Shown piece by piece: positions 54,116 to 64,000 of a DNA stretch of 64,000 bases. The position numbers and the translations under genes were made by a program. The DNA comes from Polytrichum commune (lineage: Eukaryota > Streptophyta > Polytrichopsida > Polytrichales > Polytrichaceae). The notes beneath the pieces are model-generated. The model was not told where the DNA came from. It did no database searches and saw only the letters and a program-made list of their open reading frames with translations. The stretch's first letter is position 1. Each line of letters starts with the position of its first letter. The stretch spans positions 13,580,001 through 13,644,000 of the forward strand of contig OX485809.1 of NCBI GenBank assembly GCA_950295325.1. Direction: 5' to 3'.

Positions 54116-54740
54116 ACTTAAGTATACTTTCTATATGCTTGAATTACTTCTTTTTTTCTTCACATGGATAAGAATCATCCAACTCTTCGTCAATCGACAT
54201 CGCATTCATCCATGCTCCTTAGTTTTGGATATTCATCCATGCAATTTATTTCCATCCTCAACAATACAATTCCCATTTAGTCCATTACACTTAAATTTTG
54301 CTTAAACCCCGTCCACTTTGCTTGGCCCAAAACCATTATGGTCCCATGAGGGGCCAACGCAACTAAGATATTATTGTGGACATTTGTAATTTATAGTTAC
54401 CACTTGATTGTTGGATAATTCAAAAAAATTGTCCCATCTTATTAGAAAATATTGCAAAATATGAAGATTGTCATTCCTAATGTCATTGCAAAAGTTATAG
54501 CATGACAAAATGAAGATTATATTTCTCTTGAAGTGATTACAAAGGCCCTCCCGATTGACTTAACCGAAACAGATATACGACTTGATTAAACCGGAGTTTC
54601 AAAATTCTCAAGTGACTTGGGTGATGCGGAGTAGTTATCATGAAACCAAGAAGAATATAGACAGACATAATTTTGGATGTGGCTGGAGATCATTCTGCGA
54701 CGATAATAAGTTTCGAATGGGCAATCGGCTTCGATTCATT
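54116..54740. other. AT-rich host-like DNA, no gene seen
   Basis: No recognisable coding or repeat content. Ends in tcatt (54736-54740), the candidate left target duplication of element A4. Confidence 0.5.
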
Positions 54741-54932
54741 TATTGGGAAATGAGAGGAAGAAGCAAAGAGATCAGCGTAGGAAGCAAGAACACAATACAC
54801 AATGGTTGCATACAATGGAGAGAGTGATTAGCTCCTCCCCTTATGCCTTTATTTATATGTATGGGTTAGGACCAACGTAGACAACCCATATGGGACAATG
54901 TCACCGATGCAACCTAACACTATCTTCCAATA
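54741..54932 (-). repeat. 3' LTR of A4 (192 bp, A-like, gtaggaag variant)
   Basis: A-type U3. U5 carries gcgtaggaagcaag, the variant otherwise seen in the LTRs of B2. Confidence 0.9.
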
Positions 54933-56867
54933 CTCCCACTTTGCGAGGTGGCATTGTACTCCAACCCCATTATTTTACTTAACCCCTCATGCCTATCTCT
55001 CGCTAAAGCCTTTGTTAGAATGTCCGCTACCATATATTGCGTTGGACAATATTCTAACTCTACGATTTTGTTTTCAATCTTTTCTCTAATGAAATGGTGT
55101 TGCACATCTATATGCTTCGACCTATCATGGTTGGTTGGGTTCTTAGCTAATGCCATAGAACCTTGGTTGTCGCACATGATGGTCGTGGCCTCTTCTTGTA
55201 CACAACCTACATCCTCCATTAATTGCCTTAGCCAAATGGCCTCCCTCGTGCATCGGTTCATGGCCATGTACTCCGCCTCCATTGTTGATTGTGCCACCGT
55301 TTGTTGCCGTTTGCTATTCCACGAAACGGCTCCCTCTCCCACAAAGAATACGTACCCGGACGTGGACCTACGGTTTTCCACATCGCCGGCCCAATCCGCA
55401 TCCGAATACCCTTTGACGTTAATATGATTGCCTCCGATGCGCAACTTCATATCTAAGGTGCCCTTCAAGTAGCGCATGATCCATTTGACCGCCATCCAAT
55501 GCATCGGACCGGGTTTCGACATATAGCGGCTTACCACGCTTACCGCAAATGCGAGGTCCGGTCTTGTGGCCACCATTGCGTACATCAACGACCCCACCGC
55601 CTCTTGGTATGGAACGTCCTTCATTTCATGCAAATGCTCTTCGTGCTCGTCATCCGAAAGCTTCGGCAACGATGTCTTGGTGTCGAGCGGGGTTGCGATG
55701 GGCTTGCAATCGCTCATGCCGAATCGCTCCAAAATGGTTTCGATGTAGCTTCGTTGATGCATGGTGATGGTGCGCGACCTCCTATCCCTCTCGAAATGAA
55801 CGCCGAGGAAGAAATGCAACTCGCCGAGGTCGCTCATCTCGAATTCGCGCTCGAGGCTAGCCTTCAACTCGTTGATCATGTCCACGTCGTCCGACAAAAT
55901 CACGAGGTCGTCCACATATATGATGACAATCACAATGTAGTTGCAAGTTTGCAAAACATACAACGAGTGATCCGCATGGCTCCTCGTAAAGCCTTTGTTC
56001 ACGAAGAACACGTGAATGCATTCGTACCATGCTCGTCCGGATTGCTTCAATCCGTAGAGCGTTTTCCTCAACTTGCATACGAGATGCTCTCGGCCTTTTT
56101 GCACGAACCCCTCCGGTTGCTCCATGTAGATCACCACGTCCAATTCGCCGTTCAAGAATGCGGTCTTCACGTCCATTTGATGTATCTCCAAGCCCATGGC
56201 CGCCGCCAATGCGAGTATGACTCGAATGGTGTTGAATTTGGCCACCGGTGCAAAGGTTTCGCTAAAGTCTACGCCTTCCACTTGCGAGCACCCCTTTGCT
56301 ACTAACCTTGCTTTGAAACGAACCACCACGCCTCTCGCATCTTTTTTCGTTTTAAACACCCATTTGCACTTCACGGCCTTGCGGCCCTTCGGCAACGGAG
56401 TTAACTCCCACGTGCCGTTGGCAATGAGAGATTCGAACTCCTCTTGCATAGCCAACTCCCACTCGCTCGCATCACTCGATTCAATGGCCTCTCTCACATT
56501 TCTAGGTTCCCCGATGGTTGCCATGTTTGCATGCTCTTTGTCTTGGGGCGGCGGAATGTGGTTCTTCCACCATTCCCCGAGCGGTTTGCGTGCCCTATCC
56601 GGATACCTAGAATGGCCCATGGTTTCATTGCTATGTTGCGGTGGTGGAGGTGCTTTGGTTGCGGGTTTCTTACCGTAGTCAAGTTTCGATGCCTCCGCGC
56701 TACGAGTGGATTTCGTGGCCGGAATGTTGGCCTCCGCATCCTCCTCCTCCTCGATGTCGAGCTCCTCCAAAGGATCGTCGCCGTTGGCCTCCGACTCGTC
56801 CACGTCCGATTTGGCGGATATGTCCACCTTGACCGCCGGTGTTTCGTCAACGCTCCCACTTGGACAA
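54920..56867 (-). pseudogene. A-type RT/RNase H of A4, split by B2
   Basis: Open frame from CPSGSVDETPAV through RT (YVDDLV) and RNase H to the stop in the LTR. Private changes include MINELKASLEREFEM and VKWIMRYLKG. On the upstream side the frame is open through the B2 LTR to an ATG at 56938 in R-U5, a 672-codon LTR-started fusion. Confidence 0.9.
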
Positions 56868-57059
56868 TATTGGGAAATGAGAGGAAGAAGCAAAGAGATC
56901 AGCGTAGGAAGCAAGAACACAATACACAATGGTTGCATACAATGGAGAGAGTGGTTAGCTCCTCCCCTTATGCCTTTATTTATATGTGTAGGTTAGGACC
57001 AGCCGTGACAACCCATATGGGACAATGTCACCGATGCAACCTAACACTACCTTCCAATA
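56868..57059 (-). repeat. 3' LTR of B2 (192 bp, hybrid A/C-B)
   Basis: Left half gaggaagaagcaaagagatc with gtaggaagc; right half gtgtaggttaggaccagccg and ctaccttccaata. Identical to 62185-62376. Confidence 0.93.
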
Positions 57060-60000
57060 CTCCCACTTTGCGAGGTGGCATTGTACTCCAACCCCATTAT
57101 TTCACTTAACATCTCATGCCTATCCCTCGCTAAAGCCTTTGTAAGAATATCCGCTACCATATATTGCGTTGGACAATATTCTAGCTCTACAACATTGTTT
57201 TCAATTTTCTCTCTAATAAAATGATGTTGCACATCTATATGTTTTGACCTATCATGGTTGGTTGGGTTCTTAGCTAATGCCATAGAACCTTGGTTGTCGC
57301 ACATCATGGTTGTCGCCTCCTCTTGTGCACAACCTACATCCTCCATTAGTTGCCTTAGCCAAATGGCCTCCCTCGTGCATCGGTTCATGGCCATGTACTC
57401 CGCCTCCATTGTGGATTGAGCCACCGTTAGTTGTCGTTTGCTATTCCACGTCACGGCCCCGTCTCCAACGAAGAAAACGTATCCGGAGGTAGACCTTCGG
57501 TTTTCCACATCGCCGGCCCAATCCGCGTCCGAATAACCTTTAAGGTTTATGTGTTGTCCTCCGATGCGCAACCTCATATCAATGGTGCCTTTCAAGTATC
57601 TCATGATTCGTTTCACGGCCATCCAATGCATCGGACCCGGTTGCGACATAAACCGACTTACCACGCTTACCGCGAATGCGAGGTCCGGTCTCGTGGCCAC
57701 CATTGCGTACATCAACGACCCCACCGCCCTTTGGTACGGAATGTCCTTCATTTCGTGTGAATGCTTCTCATATTCCTCCTCCGAAAGCTTCGCCAATGAG
57801 GTCTTGGTGTCGAGCGGGGTTGAGATGGGCTTGCAATCACTCATGCCGAATCGCTCCAAAATGGTTTCGATGTAGCTTCGTTGATGCATGGTGATGGTGC
57901 GCGTCCTCCTATCCCGCTCGAAATGGACTCCGAGGAAGAAATGCAACTCGCCGAGGTCGCTCATCTCGAACTCCTTCTCGAGGCTAGATTTCAACTCGTT
58001 GATCACGTCCACGTTGCTTGCCAAGATGATGAGGTCGTCTACATATATGATTACGATCACAATGTAGTGGCAAGTTTGTAACACGTACAACGAGTGGTCC
58101 GCATGGCTCCTCGTAAAGCCTTTGTTCACAAAGAATATGTGAATGCACTCGTACCACGCTCGTCCGGATTGCTTCAATCCGTAGAGCGATTTCCCCAACT
58201 TGCATACGAGGTGCTCTCGGCCTTTTTGGACAAACCCCTCCGGTTGCTCCATGTAGATGACCACGTGCAATTCGCCGTTCAAGAATGCGGTCTTGACGTC
58301 CATTTGATGTATCTCCAAGCCCATGGCCGCCGCCATTGCGAGGATGACCCTAATGGTGTTGAATTTGGCCACGGGTGCGAAAGTCTCGCCGAAATCCACA
58401 CCTTCCACTTGCGAGCACCCCTTGGCCACCAACCTCGCTTTGAAACGCACCACCACGCCGTTGGCATCCTTCTTCGTGCGAAACACCCACTTGCACTTCA
58501 CGGCCTTGCGGCCCTTCGGCAATGGAACCAACTCCCACGTGGCGTTGGCTATGAGAGATTCGTACTCCTCTTGCATAGCCGACTCCCACTCGCTCGCATC
58601 ACTCGATTCAAATGCTTCTCTCAAGTTTCTAGGTTCCCCAACCATTGCTATGTTTGCGTGCTCATCGTCTTCGGGTTGCGGAATGTGGTTCTTCCACCAT
58701 TCCCCAAGAGGTTTGCGTGGCCTATCCGGATACCTAGAATTGCCTATGGTCTCATTGCCATCTTGCGGTGGTGGAGGTGGTTTGGTTGCGGTTCTCTTAC
58801 CGGCGTTAAGTTTCGATGCCTCCGCGCTACGAGTGGATTTCGCGGCCGGTACTTCGGCCTCCCACTCGTCCTCAATGTTCGGCTCCTCCTCGTCCGGCTC
58901 CGAAACGTCGCCGCTCGCCTCCAACTCCTCCGCTTCCGATTTGGGAGATATGTCCACCTTCACCGTCGGTACTTCATCAACTCTCCCACTTGGACAATCC
59001 TCCAAATGCGTTTTGTCTTCGAAAAACACCACGTCCGGACTCTTGATGATTTTCTTCGTCTCCAAGCACATGAGGCGATACGCCTTGGTGCCTTCGCAAT
59101 ATCCGAGGAACAAACACTTGACGCCCTTCGCATCCAACTTCGTTCGCCTTTGATCCGGCACCTTCGCGTAAGCCACCCATCCGAACACCCGCATGTGCGA
59201 CACGTGCGGCATCCTCCCGCTCCACGCCTCCTCGGGTGTCATTCCTTCAACCGCCTTGGTCGGACACCGGTTGCGTACGTACGCCGCATTGCACACCGCC
59301 TCCGCCCAAAATTCGTGGCCGAGGCGTTGGGCATGAATCATGGACCGTGCCATCTCCACGATGGTCCGGTTGGCTCGCTCCGCCACGCCGTTTTGTTGCG
59401 GCGTGTAAGGTGAGGAGGTTTGCCGTGCAATGCCATGTTTGCTCAAGAAATCATCAAATGCCTTTGAAATGTATTCCCCCCCGTTATCCGACCTAAGAAC
59501 CTTCACTACGTGCTCCGATTGCCTCTCCACCAAGGTTTTCCATTCTTTGAACCTTGCCAACACCTCCTTCTTGGACTTGAGCACGTACACCCAAATCTTG
59601 CGCGAGAAATCGTCAATGAAGGTGAGAAAATACCTTGCGCCCCCGATGGACGCCGTTTTCATCGGCCCGCACACGTCGGAATGCACGAGCTCCAAGATCT
59701 TGGTGGCGCGGGTGCCTCCGTCCGTGGGGAATGGTCGCCTCGCTTGTTTGCCCTCCACACATCCTTCGCATGCGAAGGAATGCACGTCGCCTTGCGCCGC
59801 TCCCACGTCCATCCCGCTCACCATGCTTTGGAGCATTTTCACGCTATTGGCGTTGAGATGCCCCAACCTCTTGTGCCAAAGCTCCAAAGGATGCGAGTTG
59901 GCCTCGGAATGCGCCAAAGAACTCGTTTCGGCCCCATTCAACACGTTGGTGTCCAATTGGTACAAATTGGACTCCAACGACGCCACGCCCAACATCTCGC

Positions 60001-61111
60001 CGTTGCTCGCCCTCACCACGCATCCCAACGAGTTGAAATGCACTTTCAAACCCCTCGAAATGAGCTTGCTCACCGAAAGCAAGTTGGAATGCATTTTCGG
60101 CACATGAAGCACGTCGTGCATTCTAATGCTCCGCACACGCCCTTTCACGCGTGTTTCCACTAGTATGGAGCCTTTGCCTACGGCATCTACCATGCCGTTA
60201 TCACCCATAAACACTTTGCGACCCGTGACGGGTTCGTAAGTGTCGAAAAAATGCTTATGTGGCGTCATGTGTTGCGAGGCCCCCGAATCCACGATCCATC
60301 TAGTGGCGGACATTTTAGACGCCCCATCTCTCGCTACGAATGCAAAATCATCACTCGACCTTGCCATGTTTGCGTTCGCCTTGCGTTTCATTCGACAATT
60401 ACGAGCAATGTGGCCCAACTTACCACAATTGTAGCACCTCGGGCCGTCGCCGCGCCTCTCGTTGTTGTCGAACGCTCGATGTTGGCGGGACAACATGGCC
60501 GCATCGTCGCCTTGAGGCTCCTTCTCCTTCCTCTTGGACACCTCGTGCATGAGACGTGCGGTGATGAAGTCCAACTTGAGCTCCGAAATGGGGCGCGTCT
60601 CCAATGCGGTGATCAAATGCTCGAACGAGGGCGGTAGGCTATCGAGCAAGGTCATGACCACGTCCTCGTCCTTCATAGGCACCTCCAAGCACGTGAGTTG
60701 GTCCGCAAGAGATTTTACCTTGTTGATGTGCGTGAGGATGTCGTCGCCCTCGTCCATCTTGATGGTGAAGAACTTGCGCCTTATGAACAAGATGTTGGAC
60801 AAGCTTTTGGTTTCGTGGATGTTGCACAAGGTCTTCCACGCTTCCGCGGGTCCCTTGCATCCTTTGATGTGCGCCAACTCCTTGTCCACCAAACTCATGG
60901 CAATGATGGCGAAGGCTTTCTTGCATCGTCGCTCGTACGCCTTCTTGACTTCGTCGCTCGCCGTAGAAGGCGGTGGCAACTCCGAACCATCCACGATCTC
61001 CCAAAGATCTTTGGTGGACATGGCCATCTCCAATTTAAACTTATAGAGGTTGAAGTTCTCGCCACCGAACTTGTCAACCGATATAAGTCCATCGTTTTCC
61101 CTAGAAGCCAT
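57047..61111 (-). CDS. Ty1/copia gag-pol polyprotein, subfamily B (1354 aa)
   Basis: Intact frame from ATG 61111 to the stop inside the 3' LTR, with the same domains as the B1 product. One notable difference is VFGWVAYAK where all other copies have VFGCVAYAK, a change at a conserved position of the region after the integrase core (about residue 630). Others are DEWEAE and GVASLE. Candidate autonomous copy, unless the Trp change impairs it. Confidence 0.95.
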   Translation of the reverse strand: MASRENDGLISVDKFGGENFNLYKFKLEMAMSTKDLWEIVDGSELPPPSTASDEVKKAYERRCKKAFAIIAMSLVDKELAHIKGCKGPAEAWKTLCNIHETKSLSNILFIRRKFFTIKMDEGDDILTHINKVKSLADQLTCLEVPMKDEDVVMTLLDSLPPSFEHLITALETRPISELKLDFITARLMHEVSKRKEKEPQGDDAAMLSRQHRAFDNNERRGDGPRCYNCGKLGHIARNCRMKRKANANMARSSDDFAFVARDGASKMSATRWIVDSGASQHMTPHKHFFDTYEPVTGRKVFMGDNGMVDAVGKGSILVETRVKGRVRSIRMHDVLHVPKMHSNLLSVSKLISRGLKVHFNSLGCVVRASNGEMLGVASLESNLYQLDTNVLNGAETSSLAHSEANSHPLELWHKRLGHLNANSVKMLQSMVSGMDVGAAQGDVHSFACEGCVEGKQARRPFPTDGGTRATKILELVHSDVCGPMKTASIGGARYFLTFIDDFSRKIWVYVLKSKKEVLARFKEWKTLVERQSEHVVKVLRSDNGGEYISKAFDDFLSKHGIARQTSSPYTPQQNGVAERANRTIVEMARSMIHAQRLGHEFWAEAVCNAAYVRNRCPTKAVEGMTPEEAWSGRMPHVSHMRVFGWVAYAKVPDQRRTKLDAKGVKCLFLGYCEGTKAYRLMCLETKKIIKSPDVVFFEDKTHLEDCPSGRVDEVPTVKVDISPKSEAEELEASGDVSEPDEEEPNIEDEWEAEVPAAKSTRSAEASKLNAGKRTATKPPPPPQDGNETIGNSRYPDRPRKPLGEWWKNHIPQPEDDEHANIAMVGEPRNLREAFESSDASEWESAMQEEYESLIANATWELVPLPKGRKAVKCKWVFRTKKDANGVVVRFKARLVAKGCSQVEGVDFGETFAPVAKFNTIRVILAMAAAMGLEIHQMDVKTAFLNGELHVVIYMEQPEGFVQKGREHLVCKLGKSLYGLKQSGRAWYECIHIFFVNKGFTRSHADHSLYVLQTCHYIVIVIIYVDDLIILASNVDVINELKSSLEKEFEMSDLGELHFFLGVHFERDRRTRTITMHQRSYIETILERFGMSDCKPISTPLDTKTSLAKLSEEEYEKHSHEMKDIPYQRAVGSLMYAMVATRPDLAFAVSVVSRFMSQPGPMHWMAVKRIMRYLKGTIDMRLRIGGQHINLKGYSDADWAGDVENRRSTSGYVFFVGDGAVTWNSKRQLTVAQSTMEAEYMAMNRCTREAIWLRQLMEDVGCAQEEATTMMCDNQGSMALAKNPTNHDRSKHIDVQHHFIREKIENNVVELEYCPTQYMVADILTKALARDRHEMLSEIMGLEYNATSQSGSIGR

Positions 61112-61199
61112 TTTCAAAGCGAATGCAAGCTCCCACTCACTCAATGTAATGCAAAGGCTTAGAAACCCTCAAGGAAGTTAGATATGGCCAAAACAAAGT

Positions 61200-61920
61200 T
61201 GATTTATCACCCAATGTTCTCCTAAAGTCAAGTCAGCACCTTTCCTCTCAAGTTAGATGCACAATAACTTCAAAACACATCAAAGAGCTAATCTAAGCCC
61301 TTTGGCACTTGAATATGCTCAATCTAGTGTAGAAATGAACCAATATGTCAAGTCAGCACCTTTCCTCTCAAATTAGATGCAAAATATCTCCAAAACACAT
61401 CAAAGAGCTAATCTAAGCCCTTTGGCACTTGAATGTCCTCAATCTAGTGTAGAAATGAAGCAATATGTCAAGTCAGCACCTTTCCTCTCAAGTTAGATGC
61501 AAAATATCTCCAAAACACATCAAAGAGCTAATCTAAGCCCTTTGGCACTTGAATGTCCTCAATCTAGTGTAGATATGAAGCAATATGTCAAGTCAGCACC
61601 TTTCCTCTCAAGTTGGATGCAAAATATCTCCAAAACACATCAAAGAGCTAATCTAAGCCCTTTGGCACTTGAATGTCCTCAATCTAGTGTAGAAATGAAC
61701 TAAACACTCAAGTCAGCACCTAAATGATCCGGTTAGATGCACAAAACTTCAAAACCCATCAAAGAGCTTATCTAAGCCCTTTGGCGCTTGAATGCCCTCT
61801 ATCTAGTGTAGAAATGAACTAAACACTCAAGTCAGCACCTAAATGATCCGGTTAGATGCACAAAACTCCAAAACACATCAAAGAGCTAATTCTAAGCCCT
61901 TTGGCACTCAAATGGCCTTC
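61200..61920 (-). repeat. type C leader: different 120-bp tandem repeat
   Basis: About six units, at 120-bp spacing in the central copies, containing gtcaagtcagcacctttcct, agatgcaaaatatctccaaa, aaagagctaatctaagccct and ttggcacttgaatg. It shares the core caagtcagcacctttcc and a ctaagccntttgg box with the A/B repeat, but is otherwise diverged. The same period is kept. Confidence 0.93.
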
Positions 61921-62184
61921 AACAACTCAAATACGGATCTGATGTACACTTAAGCATTCGAAATGGTATGGACATATACCTAAAGAGATCTAGAATGTAG
62001 AAACACTCCTCTAAGGTCCCTAACGCTGGTCCACTCCTCCAAGAATGCTCTAAGGCGCTCTAAAAGCTTCAAGACTCCGCCACAAGGCCTAAAACACCTC
62101 TAAAGCACCTCCAATCAGATCCGGCCTTCTCCAAGCTCTTCCTAAGTCGATCTCCTACCTCTAAAGCAAAGTGGGCCCATAACC

Positions 62185-62376
62185 TATTGGGAAATGAGAG
62201 GAAGAAGCAAAGAGATCAGCGTAGGAAGCAAGAACACAATACACAATGGTTGCATACAATGGAGAGAGTGGTTAGCTCCTCCCCTTATGCCTTTATTTAT
62301 ATGTGTAGGTTAGGACCAGCCGTGACAACCCATATGGGACAATGTCACCGATGCAACCTAACACTACCTTCCAATA
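62185..62376 (-). repeat. 5' LTR of B2 (192 bp, hybrid A/C-B)
   Basis: Identical to the 3' LTR. Followed by gacaa (62377-62381), the right target duplication. R-U5 upstream ORF at 62184-62255. Confidence 0.93.
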
Positions 62377-62498
62377 GACAATCCTCCAAATGCGTTTTGT
62401 CCTCGAAAAACACCACGTCCGGACTCTTGATGATTTTCTTCGTCTCCAAGCAAATGAGCCGGTACGCCTTCGTGCCTTCGCAATATCCGAGGAACAAA
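62377..62498 (-). pseudogene. A4 pol fragment between B2 and B4
   Basis: 122 bp continuing the A4 pol sequence from the GACAA duplication to ggaacaaa, where B4 is inserted. The expected B4 duplication is acaaa (62494-62498). Confidence 0.9.
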
Positions 62499-62690
62499 TA
62501 TTGGAAGGTAGTGTTAGGTTGCATCGGTGACATTGTCCCATATGGGTTGTCACGGCTGGTCCTAACCTACACATATAAATAAAGGCATAAGGGGAGGAGC
62601 TAATCACTCTCTCCATTGTATGCAATCCTTGTGTGTTGTGTTCTACCTTTCTACGCTGATGTCTTTGCTTTCTCCTCTCATTTCCCAATA
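62499..62690 (+). repeat. 5' LTR of B4 (192 bp, B type)
   Basis: tattggaagg...cccaata. TATA at about 62571-62582; R-U5 upstream ORF at 62620-62691. Confidence 0.92.
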
Positions 62691-62939
62691 GGTTATGGGC
62701 CCACTTTGCTTTAGAGCTTAGAGATCAGCTTAGGAGGAGGTAGGAGAGAGTCGGATCTGATCGGAGGCGATTTGAAGGTGTTTCAAGCTTTTGGTGGAGT
62801 TTTGGAGTTTTGGAGCATTTTTGGAGCGCCTTGGAGCATTCTTGGACACTTGGACCAGCGTGGAGGATACCTTAGGTTGAGGTTCATTGTATCTTGAGTG
62901 TTTATGTGAGATCGATTCGCATTTTGAGGGTTTGAGGTG

Positions 62940-63765
62940 ATTAGAGTTCCAAAAGGCTTTGTTGTGGCTTTTTGATGGTTATATAGTTATTTGGCTTAGT
63001 TTTGGAGTGGAAAGGTGCTGACTTGAGAGATCCATCCATTCTATGCTTACTTTGAGGTATTTTGAGTTCCAAAAGGCTTAGGTGTGGCTTTTTGATGGTT
63101 ATATAGTTATTAAGCTTAGTTTTGGAGTGGAAAGGTGCTGACTTGAGAGATCCATCCATTCTATGCTTACTTTGAGGTGTTTTGAGTTCCAAAAGGCTTA
63201 GGTGTGGCTTTTTGATGGTTATATAGTTATTAAGCTTAGTTTTGGAGTGGAAAGGTGCTGACTTGAGAGATCCATCCATTCTATGCTTACTTTGAGGTGT
63301 TTTGAGTTCCAAAAGGCTTAGGTGTGGCTTTTTTGATGGTTATGTAGTTATTAAGCTTAGTTTTGGAGTGGAAAGGTGCTGACTTAAGAGATCCATCCAT
63401 TCTATGCTTACTTTGAGGTGTTTTGAATTCCAAAAGGCTTAGGTGTGGCTTTTTGATGGTTATGTAGTTATTAAGCTTAGTTTTGGAGTGGAAAGGTGCT
63501 GACTTGAGAGATCCATCCATTCTATGCTTACTTTGAGGTGTTTTGAGTTCCAAAAGGCTTAGGTGTGGCTTTTTGATGGTTATATAGTTATTAAGCTTAG
63601 TTTTGGAGTGGAAAGGTGCTGACTTGAGAGATCCATCCATTCTATGCTTACTTTGAGGTGTTTTGAGTTCCAAAAGGCTTAGTTGTGGTTTTTTGATGGT
63701 TATATAGTTATTTGGCTTAGCTTTGGAGTGGAAAGGTGCTGACTTGAGTGTGTGAGAACCTTGAA
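62940..63765 (+). repeat. 120-bp tandem repeats in the B4 leader
   Basis: Seven units, mirror image of the B1 leader (41660-42490), with the same extra base in the same unit (near 63333). B4 and B1 thus share a very recent source. Confidence 0.93.
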
Positions 63766-63862
63766 TTAATTCCAAAGTTTAAAATCATTTTCTAAACTTC
63801 CTTGAGGGTTTCTAAGCCCTTGTACTACATTGAGTGAGTGGGAGCTTGCATTCGGTTTGAAA

Positions 63863-64000
63863 ATGGCTTCTAGGGAAAACGATGGACTTATATCGGTTGA
63901 CAAGTTCGGTGGCGAGAACTTCAACCTCTATAAGTTCAAATTGGAGATGGCCATGTCCACCAAAGATCTTTGGGAGATCGTGGATGGTTCGGAGTTGCCA
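63863..64000 (+). CDS. Ty1/copia gag, subfamily B, partial at window edge
   Basis: Starts at ATG 63863 (MASRENDGLISVDKFGGEN) and is open to the window end, 46 codons. Same N-terminus as B1. Confidence 0.9.
   Translation, partial: MASRENDGLISVDKFGGENFNLYKFKLEMAMSTKDLWEIVDGSELP

Larger units (their letters stand above)
54741..56867 (-). mobile_element. Ty1/copia element A4, left part (3' half)
   Basis: Complete 3' LTR (54741-54932) and pol to the B2 insertion point. It continues beyond B2 at 62377-62498 and is then interrupted again by B4. The GACAA duplication around B2 proves the two pieces were contiguous. Confidence 0.92.
56868..62376 (-). mobile_element. complete Ty1/copia element B2 with hybrid LTRs and type C leader
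   Basis: 5509 bp; both LTRs identical; target duplication GACAA (56863-56867 and 62377-62381). Gag-pol is B type. The leader (61150-62180) is a third type, and the LTRs combine an A/C-like U5/R with a B-type U3. This linkage, U5 with leader and U3 with pol, is what one round of reverse transcription makes from a recombinant RNA. The youngest clean insertion in the window, together with B1. Confidence 0.95.
62499..64000 (+). mobile_element. 5' part of Ty1/copia element B4, runs off the window
   Basis: B-type LTR (62499-62690), PBS box, leader and gag start, colinear and almost identical with B1, including the one 121-bp repeat unit. The 3' part lies outside. Confidence 0.92.

Noticed and set aside
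20117-64000. Assembly artefact as the explanation for the whole cluster
   Set aside because: Clean 5-bp duplications around B1 and B2, subfamily-specific differences between copies and unique islands argue for real DNA. Single joints, mainly the 3243-bp duplication, still need long-read support.
1-64000. tRNA or rRNA genes
   Set aside because: No cloverleaf-like or rRNA-like sequence was recognised by eye; a covariance search could not be run.

Overview
The window looks like nuclear DNA of a land plant. It has a spliceosomal DNAJC8-type gene, a SIP1-type trihelix transcription factor gene, a fossil pogo/Tigger transposase and many Ty1/copia LTR retrotransposons. Flanking DNA is AT-rich and the retrotransposon coding DNA is clearly GC-richer. 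The sequence alone does not fix the species. Nothing in it looks bacterial or organellar.

Layout: (1) 1-4890 is an old, decayed copia relic. It has CTCAA-rich leader repeats and an LTR on the minus strand, then a 5'-truncated gag-pol and a second LTR on the plus strand. (2) 4890-20116 is mostly AT-rich intergenic DNA. It carries the DNAJC8-like gene (8233-8976, minus), a pogo-like transposase pseudogene (10144-12020) split by a 771-bp solo LTR holding an array of about ten short hairpins, a second copia LTR relic (about 12420-12937), a decayed coding stretch (16240-16712) and the trihelix gene (17493 to about 19018, plus). (3) 20117-64000 is a dense, nested and rearranged cluster of one young copia family.

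The young family has 192-bp LTRs with the unusual termini TATTGG...CCAATA, an atypical primer-binding site, a leader of 120-bp tandem repeats, one gag-pol frame of about 1354 codons (gag, CCHC, protease, DD35E integrase, reverse transcriptase, RNase H) and a stop codon 13 nt inside the 3' LTR. I call two coding subfamilies A (gag begins MASSEGDG) and B (gag begins MASREND), and a third leader type C. Two B elements are complete with identical LTR pairs and 5-bp target duplications (37319-42926, CCAAA; 56868-62376, GACAA), so they are very recent. An A element (20117-25840) has an intact frame but mismatched flanks. Everything else is truncated, inverted or fused.

The most interesting points are: LTR U3 ends joined directly to inverted internal gag or pol DNA, as expected of self-integration, also seen in the old relic; hybrid A/B LTRs that switch near the U3/R boundary; leader swapping; a 3243-bp tandem duplication of a rearranged unit; microhomology and filler joints; a conserved hydrophobic upstream ORF in R-U5; and the hairpin array in the solo LTR. 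The cluster reads as a record of retrotransposon recombination more than as a host gene system.
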